Assembly (NCBI GenBank): GCA_021778875.1
Contig: JAJYBT010000245.1
Coordinates: forward strand, 1-5,549
Length of the DNA stretch: 5,549 nt
Origin: Acidobacteriota bacterium
GTDB taxonomy: Bacteria > Acidobacteriota > Terriglobia > Terriglobales > Acidobacteriaceae
Reading direction: 5' to 3'
Part shown: piece by piece, positions 1 through 5,549 of the stretch
How positions within the stretch are numbered: position 1 is the stretch's first letter
Layout of the letters: every line of letters begins with the position of its first letter
Program-made: the position numbers and the translations under genes
The notes under the pieces: generated by a model
Databases searched by the model: none
The model's input: the letters and a program-made list of their open reading frames with translations, nothing else
What the model was told of the DNA's origin: nothing

Positions 1-57
1 AAGCCGTGCCAGGCCGCGCGGACGCTCGTTCTGTTGCGGATGCGTTCTGTGGCCGAT

Positions 58-1302
58 TTATTGCGGATACTCTTCTGAGATGCGATTGGGCGCGTGGTCT
101 GGTGATGGATGAGCCCAGGACATCGGGATTGCCGCGACAGCTGCCGTGGTCAAAAACGTGAGGAGCGCCAGCAACGGCAGAACAGCAGAGTATCCCCAGT
201 GTGCCCAGAGCAAGCCAAACACCGGCGCGGAGATGGACTGGGCAAGCGTGGCAAACAGCGTGTTCCAGCCAGCAATTGAGTTGCGTACAGTTTGCGACGC
301 CCGGTGCAACAGCAGAGACTGCATGGCTGGCTGCGAAAACTGCTGGGCAAGCATGAAGAGCAGATATGCCGCCTGGGCAAACCAGAGCAGGCGCGTCCCC
401 AGCCCCAGTATCGACAGGGCAACCAACAGTTGTGCTCCAAGAAAAAGCTTCCATGCGGGCAGCGACGACAGGCGGCTGGCGCCGGCAGCCAGCAGGCCAA
501 GGGCTACGACGGCCTGAACCACAAAGAAGTACCAGCCTATGGCGGAGACCTGCATGTGGAACTGGTTGAGGAAGTAGATTCCGCTGAAGGGATTGATCGC
601 TCCGAGCAGGAAGGCCCACCACGCGCTCAGTGTCAGCAGGCCGGTCAGGCGCCTGCTGGGCCGCAGCGGGAGGAGCGCAGTCTCCGGCTCGGCGGTCTGC
701 ATGCGCGGCAGCGAAAAAGCCGAGAGGCAGACCAGCGCGGCTGCCGCCAGCAGGCCCAAACGCTCGCGGTTTGTCAGCAAGAGCATCGGCAGAAAGCGGG
801 CGCAGAGACTGGGAAAGTTGCCGCCCACGATCGCACCCAGACAGCCAGCCCCGGTGGCCAGTCCGTAGAAGATCTGAAAGGCGCCGTCACGCCTGTCCTG
901 GGGCACCAATCCCGCAATCAAGGGGAAGATCAGCACCGTCCATCCGGCCAGAAAGACGCCCGAGGCAGCGGCCAGGAGCCACTGGAGAAGAAAGCCCACA
1001 GGCAGCAGGCGCAAGCCCAGCAGGATACCGGCGCCGGCCAGGCTCATCGCCAGGGTTCGAACACTGCCCAGCCGGTTTGCCAGGCGCCCAACCGGCAATG
1101 CGCCCAGAGCGCCGCCCAGCACCATGGCTCCGGTCAGGGCGCCCATGCGGGACTCGTGTTGCTGCTGGGACTCCAGGAAGAAGTTGAACAGGAAGATATA
1201 GATGGAATAACCGGCATTGAAGAGAACGACAGCCAGGGCAAGCCTGAGAAAGCCAGGCTGACCGAGCAGAGGAGAAATCCGCAATGCGTTCGTTCGGATC
1301 AT
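58..1302 (-). CDS. MFS (major facilitator superfamily) transporter, 12 TM segments, substrate unknown
   Basis: Inner-membrane secondary transporter of 414 residues, a usual length for the family. About twelve hydrophobic segments are visible in two six-helix halves, split by a polar loop near residues 200-217 (RMQTAEPE). TM1 covers about residues 19-43. The TM2-TM3 loop carries an MFS motif A, GRLANRLGSVR at about residues 72-82, in which the usual Asp is Asn and the usual Arg after the second Gly is Ser. The C-terminal tail (HPSPDHAPNRISEEYPQ) is short and polar. I chose the ATG at 1302 because it leaves about 18 residues before TM1. The frame stays open to a TTG at 1401, which would add 33 Arg/Pro/Ala-rich residues that look like translated leader. 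Neither start has a clear Shine-Dalgarno, so the choice is tentative. The gene is divergent from the TonB receptor. Substrate and direction cannot be read from the sequence; sugar, organic acid, siderophore or drug transport all remain possible. Confidence 0.88.
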   Translation of the reverse strand: MIRTNALRISPLLGQPGFLRLALAVVLFNAGYSIYIFLFNFFLESQQQHESRMGALTGAMVLGGALGALPVGRLANRLGSVRTLAMSLAGAGILLGLRLLPVGFLLQWLLAAASGVFLAGWTVLIFPLIAGLVPQDRRDGAFQIFYGLATGAGCLGAIVGGNFPSLCARFLPMLLLTNRERLGLLAAAALVCLSAFSLPRMQTAEPETALLPLRPSRRLTGLLTLSAWWAFLLGAINPFSGIYFLNQFHMQVSAIGWYFFVVQAVVALGLLAAGASRLSSLPAWKLFLGAQLLVALSILGLGTRLLWFAQAAYLLFMLAQQFSQPAMQSLLLHRASQTVRNSIAGWNTLFATLAQSISAPVFGLLWAHWGYSAVLPLLALLTFLTTAAVAAIPMSWAHPSPDHAPNRISEEYPQ

Positions 1303-1473
1303 GGGTGATTCAAGGCCGGCCGGAGAAGCTCTTCTACAGGAGGCTAACAGACGCGGCGGAGACCTGGCGGGGAGGATGGCTGGCCTCCGCGAGCGCAGCA
1401 AGGTCCTGCCACGAGGTCAGACCACGCTGAAGTTGATATCGCGGCTTGCGTATGCGTTTTTGTAGATTTGTTC

Positions 1474-1503
1474 ATTATATTGTTTATTTACAATAATATA
1501 CAA
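1474..1503 (-). promoter_or_regulatory. Candidate promoter for the MFS gene
   Basis: Read on the minus strand, there is a perfect TATAAT (-10) at 1479-1474 and TTGTAT (a 3/6 match to the -35 consensus) at 1503-1498, with an 18-bp spacer. Transcription would begin near 1467, giving a leader of about 165 nt to the ATG at 1302, or about 66 nt to the TTG at 1401. The AT-rich setting makes a chance TATAAT fairly likely, and the -35 is weak. The position upstream of the only minus-strand gene supports the call. Confidence 0.4.
1478..1495. promoter_or_regulatory. Dyad TATTGT-N6-ACAATA, candidate operator
   Basis: This is a perfect 6-bp inverted repeat with a 6-bp centre (TTATTT). It fills the spacer between the -35 and -10 of the candidate MFS promoter. 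An 18-bp two-fold site of this kind is what a dimeric helix-turn-helix regulator would bind, and its placement would suit repression or MerR-like activation. The sequence is low in complexity, so chance symmetry is a real alternative. No regulator gene is present in the window. Confidence 0.35.
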
Positions 1504-1554
1504 GATTTCCACGAACATTGAAGCGTTAGAGGTCAGTCCTTTGAAGATTTTTTG

Positions 1555-1584
1555 TTGACGAATTCTGCTAACAGGTGTTTCAAT
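1555..1584 (+). promoter_or_regulatory. Candidate promoter for the TonB receptor gene
   Basis: TTGACG at 1555-1560 matches the -35 consensus in 5 of 6 positions. TTCAAT at 1579-1584 matches the -10 in 4 of 6, with an 18-bp spacer. The start would lie near 1591, which puts the palindrome at 1595-1614 directly at the beginning of the transcript and leaves a leader of about 190 nt. The weak -10 keeps confidence low. Confidence 0.3.
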
Positions 1585-1594
1585 TATCCCGCCT

Positions 1595-1614
1595 TACCTA
1601 TCGGTCGTTAGGTA
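1595..1614. promoter_or_regulatory. 20-bp imperfect palindrome, candidate repressor operator
   Basis: The sequence TACCTATCGGTCGTTAGGTA has outer arms TACCTA/TAGGTA pairing perfectly and inner CG/CG also symmetric. Only the T/T and central G/T positions break the two-fold symmetry. Length and symmetry resemble operators of TetR-family and similar dimeric repressors. It sits just downstream of the candidate plus-strand promoter, where a bound protein would block initiation or early elongation. It could also fold as a weak RNA hairpin. The family assignment is inference from shape only. Confidence 0.45.
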
Positions 1615-1725
1615 GAATTCTGTGAGCAAAGAAAGATGATTTATTCTCCAGCCTTGTACTGGCTGATTCTTTCGATCCGCAGTTTCTCCTCGTGACTGAC
1701 AGGGCAGTAAGGCACGCGCATAGCG

Positions 1726-1749
1726 CCTCCGCGCCCGGCCATCCGGAGG
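1726..1749 (+). promoter_or_regulatory. Leader hairpin masking an upstream SD (CCTCCG/CGGAGG)
   Basis: CCTCCG at 1726-1731 is a perfect complement of CGGAGG at 1744-1749, with a 12-nt loop. The right arm contains the only SD-like element for the in-frame ATG at 1753, just 3 nt before it. In RNA this SD would be paired, which argues against use of that ATG or suggests conditional use. A stem of six pairs, five of them G-C, is plausible, but short complements arise by chance in GC-rich DNA. Confidence 0.35.
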
Positions 1750-1767
1750 TCTATGCCATCGAGATTA

Positions 1768-1773
1768 AAGGAG
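1768..1773 (+). promoter_or_regulatory. Strong Shine-Dalgarno deciding the receptor start
   Basis: AAGGAG lies 6 nt before the ATG at 1780, in near-ideal spacing and within a purine-rich run (AAAGGAGATAGGG). The competing in-frame ATG at 1753 has GGAGG only 3 nt away and hidden in a possible hairpin. This makes 1780 the preferred start. Confidence 0.7.
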
Positions 1774-1779
1774 ATAGGG

Positions 1780-4700
1780 ATGTTGACAGAGGGAGTCAGC
1801 GTGATCGGTTGCTTGAGCCGGCCCTCTGGTGCGGAGGTCACCCGCGCTGGAAGAAGAGCTGGAAAAAGCACGTTACAACATTATCGGAACGCGGTTTTGC
1901 TGCTTGTGGCATTGCTCGCCTTCCATATCCAAGCCCATGCGCAGTTTGCGGGCAAGGGCAGTCTTTTGGGTCTGGTTTCAGACTCCACCGGTGCGGTGAT
2001 TTCCGATGCCACGGTCACCGTAACCAATGTGGCGACAGGCGTGGTGATTACCCGCAAGACATCGACGACGGGCTATTACAACATAGCCCCGCTCGACGCC
2101 GGCGTGTATACGGTTGTGGCCTCTGCCAAGGGATTCAAGACGACGAAGCAGGAAAACGTGCAGGTAGACGCAACCCAGCAGGTCGGCCTGAACCTGGTTC
2201 TAAGCGCCGGCGGCGAGCAGGAGACGGTGGTGGTCACCGGCGCCCCGCCGCAGCTGGATACCGCCAGCTCCTCGCTTGGGACCACGGTGGAGAATAAGGA
2301 GTATACGGAGCTGCCGCTGCAGATGAGCGGCACCAGCGCCGGCTCACCCCGCGACCCGGTCAAGTTCATCAGTCTGGTTCCCGGAGTCACGATCGCCAAC
2401 TCGTCTGCTGAGTACTCCACCTCGGTTTTTGCCGGATCGGGCAGCCAGGGTCGTCTCGACGAGGTGTACTACGACGGCATGCCCGCCTCCAGCCTGTATC
2501 TGCAGGGCGACAGCCGCGCTGTTTCCAACTCGATCTCAGTGGAAGCCGTCGATCAGTTCCAGGTGATCACCGGCATCATTCCCGCACAGTACCAGGGCAT
2601 CGGCGTGCAGAACTATACGGTTCGGTCTGGAAGCAATCAGTTCCACGGCTCGGTCTTTGAGTATTTCCGCAACACGGCGCTTGATACCTGGGGCTTCTTC
2701 AACCCCTGGATCATCAACAAAATCACGGGCAAGGCGGTTAAGCCGGTGGAGCACCAGAACGAGTTCGGCGGACGTATCGGCGGCCACGCGCTACGCAACC
2801 GGCTGTTCTTCTTCAGCGCTTACGACGCTTATCGTTACAGCGCCAACACGTCTCCCACGTATGCCACCATTCCCACTTTGGCGGAGCGCAATGGGGACTT
2901 CAGCGCCTATCAGCCCATCTACGATCCCACGTCCACGGATTGCTCGACCGGCAACTGCACGCGCAGCCAGGTGAGCTACAACGGCATGTCGAATGTGCTG
3001 AACCCGGCGCAGATCTCCGCGGTTGCCGGCAAGCTACAGTCGCTTCTGCCTACGCCGACCAACTCGAACCTGACCAACAATTACCTTGGCTCTTTCCCGA
3101 CCAGCCAGACGACATGGGCCATCGACAACAAAGTGGACTGGAACATCAACGAGAATCACAGGCTTTCGGCAGTGGTGGCCTTTGATGAGCAGGGAACGCC
3201 CAGGGCGGTTGGCTACGGCAACCCGTTGCCGCTTCCCTACGAGCCTTCCTACATCTGGCACTCGAAGAATCCCACCATTCTGCTGGAAGACAATTACGTC
3301 ATCCGCCCGAATCTGGTGAACTCTTTCCGCTACGGCTACATGCGGTTCTGGGGACCGGTGCAAAACCCGTCGCAGGCCAAGCAGTACGGACTGGGAACGC
3401 TGGCCGGCATGCAAGGCTTGCCTGTAGGCCAGGCAACCGAAGCTTTCCCGAACACCTCGTTCAGTGACGCGTACGGACTGTCGGGCTGGGCGGGCGGCAA
3501 GGCATACAACTCCATCACCAATAACTTCACGCTGCAGGATGACATGCAGTACATCCGCGGCCGCCACTCGCTGAGCTTTGGTTTTCTGCACCAGTGGCTG
3601 GAAGTCAACAACATGTCGTGGACCGGCGGCACCTCTCCTGTGTACCTGAACTTCAACAGCGCGCAGACGGCGGATTATGACTCCACCGGCAAGCTACTCT
3701 CAAGCACGGGCAATGCCTATGCCAGCTTCCTGTTCGGCGCAGTCAATCAAGGCGTCCTGTACGACTATTCCGCCGCGGCTACCATTGGCACGCGCAGCCG
3801 TCCGACATCGCTCTATTTCCAGGACGACTACAAGGCGTCGCAGCGGCTGACCCTGAACCTTGGACTGCGCTGGGACTTCTATCCGCCGTCGACCGAGGTC
3901 CAGAACCGCTACTCCTGGATGAACCCGGCCACGGTCAACTCCGCAGTCAACTATCCCGGCGCTCTGCAGTTTGCCGGCGCCGGAACATACGGTTGCAACT
4001 GCTCTACGCCCATCCATAACTACTACAAGAACTTTGGACCCCGCGTTGGTTTTGCGTACCAGATCAATGACCAGACCGTTGTTCGCGGCGGTTATGGCAT
4101 CAGCTATGCGCATGCCACCGGCGTGACCGGCGTGGCCTCACTGGCCAACGAGCAACTGGGCTATGCTGCCGTTCCGAATGAGGTTGGCCAGAACGGCGCA
4201 CAGGCCTTCATGCTCGACTCCGGTTTCCCCACCTACACCAAGGGGCCATTCATCAACTCATCGTTCAATACCGGTGGCGCGGTCAACTATCTCGATCCGG
4301 CCGTGGGAGCGCGCGCTCCTTATATTGAGTCGTGGAGCGCGGGCCTGGAGCGGATGATCAATCAGAACCTGGTTCTTCAGGCCGCTTACCTTGGAACGGA
4401 GGGCCATTTCCTGCCGGTGAATGCATACGGCCACCCCGGCCGCGGCAATTGGTCAAACGAACTGAATCCCAAGTATCTGGCACTGGAAAACGCCACGATC
4501 AATGGCGCGTCTGTCAACCTGCTCGGCGCTCAGGCTACGCCGGCCAACATTGCTGCGGCACAGGCAATTGTGCCCGACGTAACTCTTCCCTACCCCACGT
4601 TCAAGGGCACCATTGCCCAGATGCTGCGCCCATTCCCGCAGTATTCGGGCGTGAACGACGTAGCGGGCAACGTCTCCAACTCCAACTACCAGTCTCTCCA

Positions 4701-5448
4701 ACTCACGGCCAAGGAGCGCGACTTCCATGGCGTGTCGTTCACGTTCAACTACGTATTGCAGCGCGAATATGACGACAACGGCGCCTATCGCTCAGCCTAC
4801 CTGCCCAGCTATGTGGACCGCTCCTACGGAAGCACTGATAGCCGCCACGTGGTGAACGCGTACGGCGTGTATTCGCTGCCCTACACCCGGCAGAGCCGTG
4901 GACCGGGCGCGGTGAAGGCGCTCCTCGGCGACTGGAAGCTGGCAGGGATTTACACGCACTCCACGGGCACGCCTATCGGCATCACGCTGAATGCCTGCTC
5001 TACGCTCTACTACCAGGGCACCTGCTATCCAAATCTGAATCCCAACTATTCGGGCAATGCGCGCATTCACGGCAGTTGGGGACACGGCGTGCAGGGGAAC
5101 CACACGGCGATCAACTTCATCGATCCGGCGGCCTTCAGCACGCCCTACAACCTGACGTTTGGCAATGCCCCACGCACAGCCCCGTTTAACCTGCGCGGGC
5201 CTTCGATGTGGGACATCGACATGAGCCTCAAGCGCGAAGTGCCACTCCATGATCGCGTGCATCTCCTGCTTGATTTATCGGCCTACAACGTCACTAACTC
5301 GGTGATATTTGCCATTGGCAACACCACGGTACAGGCCACCACGCCCGGCCAGCCGGTGCTTAACACTTCGTCCACGGCTCTTGGCCAGGTTACCGGCCAG
5401 GCCAACATGCCGCGCGATATCCAACTCGCGGCGCGCATCAACTTCTAG
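1780..5448 (+). CDS. Oar-like TonB-dependent outer-membrane receptor with carboxypeptidase-regulatory-like N-terminal domain
   Basis: Outer-membrane active transporter of 1222 residues, a usual size for the acidobacterial family. It would import a large or scarce ligand using TonB-ExbB-ExbD energy. Domains in order, numbered from the ATG at 1780: a long basic N-region, then the signal-peptide core NAVLLLVALLAFHIQAHA with likely cleavage after AHA (about residue 54); a carboxypeptidase-regulatory-like beta-sandwich (about 60-142, GLVSDSTGAVISDATVTV through the GYY-GVYTV motifs); a TonB-box-like ETVVVTG (about 148-154); a plug with ELPLQ and the LVPGV motif (about 177-203); and a barrel from about 285 to the end. 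Family phrases include HGSVFEYFRNTALD, LFFFSAYDAYR, ERNGDFSAY, LYFQDDYK, LNLGLRWDFYPP and NFGPRVGFAY. The protein ends in Phe (IQLAARINF), as expected for BAM recognition. Alternative in-frame starts are 1753 (ATG) and 1801 (GTG). Six cysteines sit in three close pairs, probably in loops. No SusD partner is adjacent; the ligand is unknown. Confidence 0.95.
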   Translation: MLTEGVSVIGCLSRPSGAEVTRAGRRAGKSTLQHYRNAVLLLVALLAFHIQAHAQFAGKGSLLGLVSDSTGAVISDATVTVTNVATGVVITRKTSTTGYYNIAPLDAGVYTVVASAKGFKTTKQENVQVDATQQVGLNLVLSAGGEQETVVVTGAPPQLDTASSSLGTTVENKEYTELPLQMSGTSAGSPRDPVKFISLVPGVTIANSSAEYSTSVFAGSGSQGRLDEVYYDGMPASSLYLQGDSRAVSNSISVEAVDQFQVITGIIPAQYQGIGVQNYTVRSGSNQFHGSVFEYFRNTALDTWGFFNPWIINKITGKAVKPVEHQNEFGGRIGGHALRNRLFFFSAYDAYRYSANTSPTYATIPTLAERNGDFSAYQPIYDPTSTDCSTGNCTRSQVSYNGMSNVLNPAQISAVAGKLQSLLPTPTNSNLTNNYLGSFPTSQTTWAIDNKVDWNINENHRLSAVVAFDEQGTPRAVGYGNPLPLPYEPSYIWHSKNPTILLEDNYVIRPNLVNSFRYGYMRFWGPVQNPSQAKQYGLGTLAGMQGLPVGQATEAFPNTSFSDAYGLSGWAGGKAYNSITNNFTLQDDMQYIRGRHSLSFGFLHQWLEVNNMSWTGGTSPVYLNFNSAQTADYDSTGKLLSSTGNAYASFLFGAVNQGVLYDYSAAATIGTRSRPTSLYFQDDYKASQRLTLNLGLRWDFYPPSTEVQNRYSWMNPATVNSAVNYPGALQFAGAGTYGCNCSTPIHNYYKNFGPRVGFAYQINDQTVVRGGYGISYAHATGVTGVASLANEQLGYAAVPNEVGQNGAQAFMLDSGFPTYTKGPFINSSFNTGGAVNYLDPAVGARAPYIESWSAGLERMINQNLVLQAAYLGTEGHFLPVNAYGHPGRGNWSNELNPKYLALENATINGASVNLLGAQATPANIAAAQAIVPDVTLPYPTFKGTIAQMLRPFPQYSGVNDVAGNVSNSNYQSLQLTAKERDFHGVSFTFNYVLQREYDDNGAYRSAYLPSYVDRSYGSTDSRHVVNAYGVYSLPYTRQSRGPGAVKALLGDWKLAGIYTHSTGTPIGITLNACSTLYYQGTCYPNLNPNYSGNARIHGSWGHGVQGNHTAINFIDPAAFSTPYNLTFGNAPRTAPFNLRGPSMWDIDMSLKREVPLHDRVHLLLDLSAYNVTNSVIFAIGNTTVQATTPGQPVLNTSSTALGQVTGQANMPRDIQLAARINF

Positions 5449-5468
5449 GCTCAGGCCCGGAAATAACG

Positions 5469-5500
5469 GCGGCGGGCGCGACTAAGTTCATGCCCGCCGC
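5469..5500 (+). terminator. Candidate terminator hairpin after the receptor gene
   Basis: GCGGCGGGC (5469-5477) and GCCCGCCGC (5492-5500) form a perfect 9-bp GC-rich stem with a 14-nt loop, starting 20 nt after the receptor stop. No T-tract follows (the next bases are AACCAACGG), so it is not a canonical intrinsic terminator. It may act with Rho or as a 3' stabilising structure. Its location right after a long gene supports a 3'-end role. Confidence 0.55.
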
Positions 5501-5549
5501 AACCAACGGCTCCAAATTGCGATGCAATAGAATATTGACCGTACACCAC

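Larger units (their letters stand above)
1303..1779. other. Divergent intergenic control region
   Basis: This 477-base gap separates the two divergent genes. Its composition changes sharply: only 6 of the 40 bases at 1461-1500 are G or C, while the flanks are GC-rich. It contains a candidate minus-strand promoter with a dyad in its spacer (1474-1503), a candidate plus-strand promoter (1555-1584), a 20-bp imperfect palindrome (1595-1614), a direct repeat of GAATTCTG (1560-1567 and 1615-1622), a small hairpin (1649-1665) and an SD-pairing hairpin (1726-1749). No convincing gene lies inside it. The minus-strand frame 1641-1871 lacks an SD and runs into the receptor's 5' end. Confidence 0.7.

Noticed and set aside
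34..69. Repeated TTGCGGAT near the end of the MFS gene (34-41 and 60-67)
   Set aside because: An 8-base repeat with one copy straddling the coding end; no other repeat units or element boundaries are visible.
292..1308. 338-residue plus-strand frame antisense to the MFS gene
   Set aside because: Gln/Ala/Gly-rich and low in complexity, the mirror of Leu/Ala/Pro codons of the transmembrane protein on the other strand. No domain is visible and the MFS frame explains the sequence.
1649..1665. CAGCC-N7-GGCTG hairpin, read as a possible minus-strand terminator
   Set aside because: The stem is only 5 bp, no confirmed minus-strand gene ends here, and the following stretch is not a real T-tract.
1641..1871. 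76-residue minus-strand frame overlapping the receptor's 5' end, with a protein-like tail (VSHEEKLRIERISQYKAGE)
   Set aside because: It begins at GTG without an SD, overlaps the receptor N-terminus antisense, and neither it nor its internal ATGs have a ribosome binding site. The tail looks natural but I recognise no family. A protein search with hits in unrelated loci would reopen it.
1692..2297. 201-residue plus-strand frame starting with GTG upstream of the receptor
   Set aside because: It overlaps the receptor in another frame, turns Arg/Gly-rich once inside receptor coding sequence, and has no proper SD.
3034..3591. 185-residue minus-strand frame inside the receptor gene
   Set aside because: Shadow of GC-rich coding sequence: Arg/Val-rich composition, no start signal, no recognisable domain.
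4792..5262. 156-residue minus-strand frame inside the receptor gene
   Set aside because: Compositional shadow of the barrel coding region with Arg/Val/Ala bias and no start signal.
5516..5539. ATTGC-GAT-GCAAT mini-hairpin and TTGACC as the promoter of a next gene
   Set aside because: The stem is 5 bp with a 3-nt loop and the window ends before any -10 could be seen, so no call is possible.

Overview
The window looks like chromosomal DNA of an acidobacterium, most likely class Terriglobia. This rests on the protein at 1780-5448. It has the architecture and signature phrases of the large Oar-like TonB-dependent receptors that occur in many copies in Acidobacteriota genomes: signal peptide, carboxypeptidase-regulatory-like domain, plug, very long barrel. 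The GC-rich coding DNA fits. The assignment is inferred from protein style; no rRNA or other marker gene is present.

Layout: positions 1-57 lie downstream of the first gene and show nothing I can call. Positions 58-1302 (minus strand) encode a 12-segment major facilitator superfamily (MFS) transporter. Positions 1303-1779 are a divergent intergenic region with a sharply AT-rich core near 1461-1500. It holds a candidate minus-strand promoter with a dyad inside its spacer, a weaker candidate plus-strand promoter followed by a 20-bp imperfect palindrome, and a leader in which a weak upstream ribosome binding site can be paired into a hairpin. Positions 1780-5448 (plus strand) encode the TonB-dependent outer-membrane receptor. 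A GC-rich hairpin at 5469-5500 follows the receptor stop. The last 49 bases hold only a 5-bp mini-hairpin (5516-5528) and an isolated TTGACC (5534-5539).

How the genes may work together: the receptor would bring a ligand across the outer membrane using TonB/ExbBD energy, and the MFS protein would move a small molecule across the inner membrane. Divergent placement around one regulatory region allows a shared uptake function, but the sequence does not identify a substrate. No SusD-like partner, enzyme or regulator gene is in the window. I see no mobile element, CRISPR array, tRNA, rRNA or clearly new system. The most interesting part is the intergenic control region.
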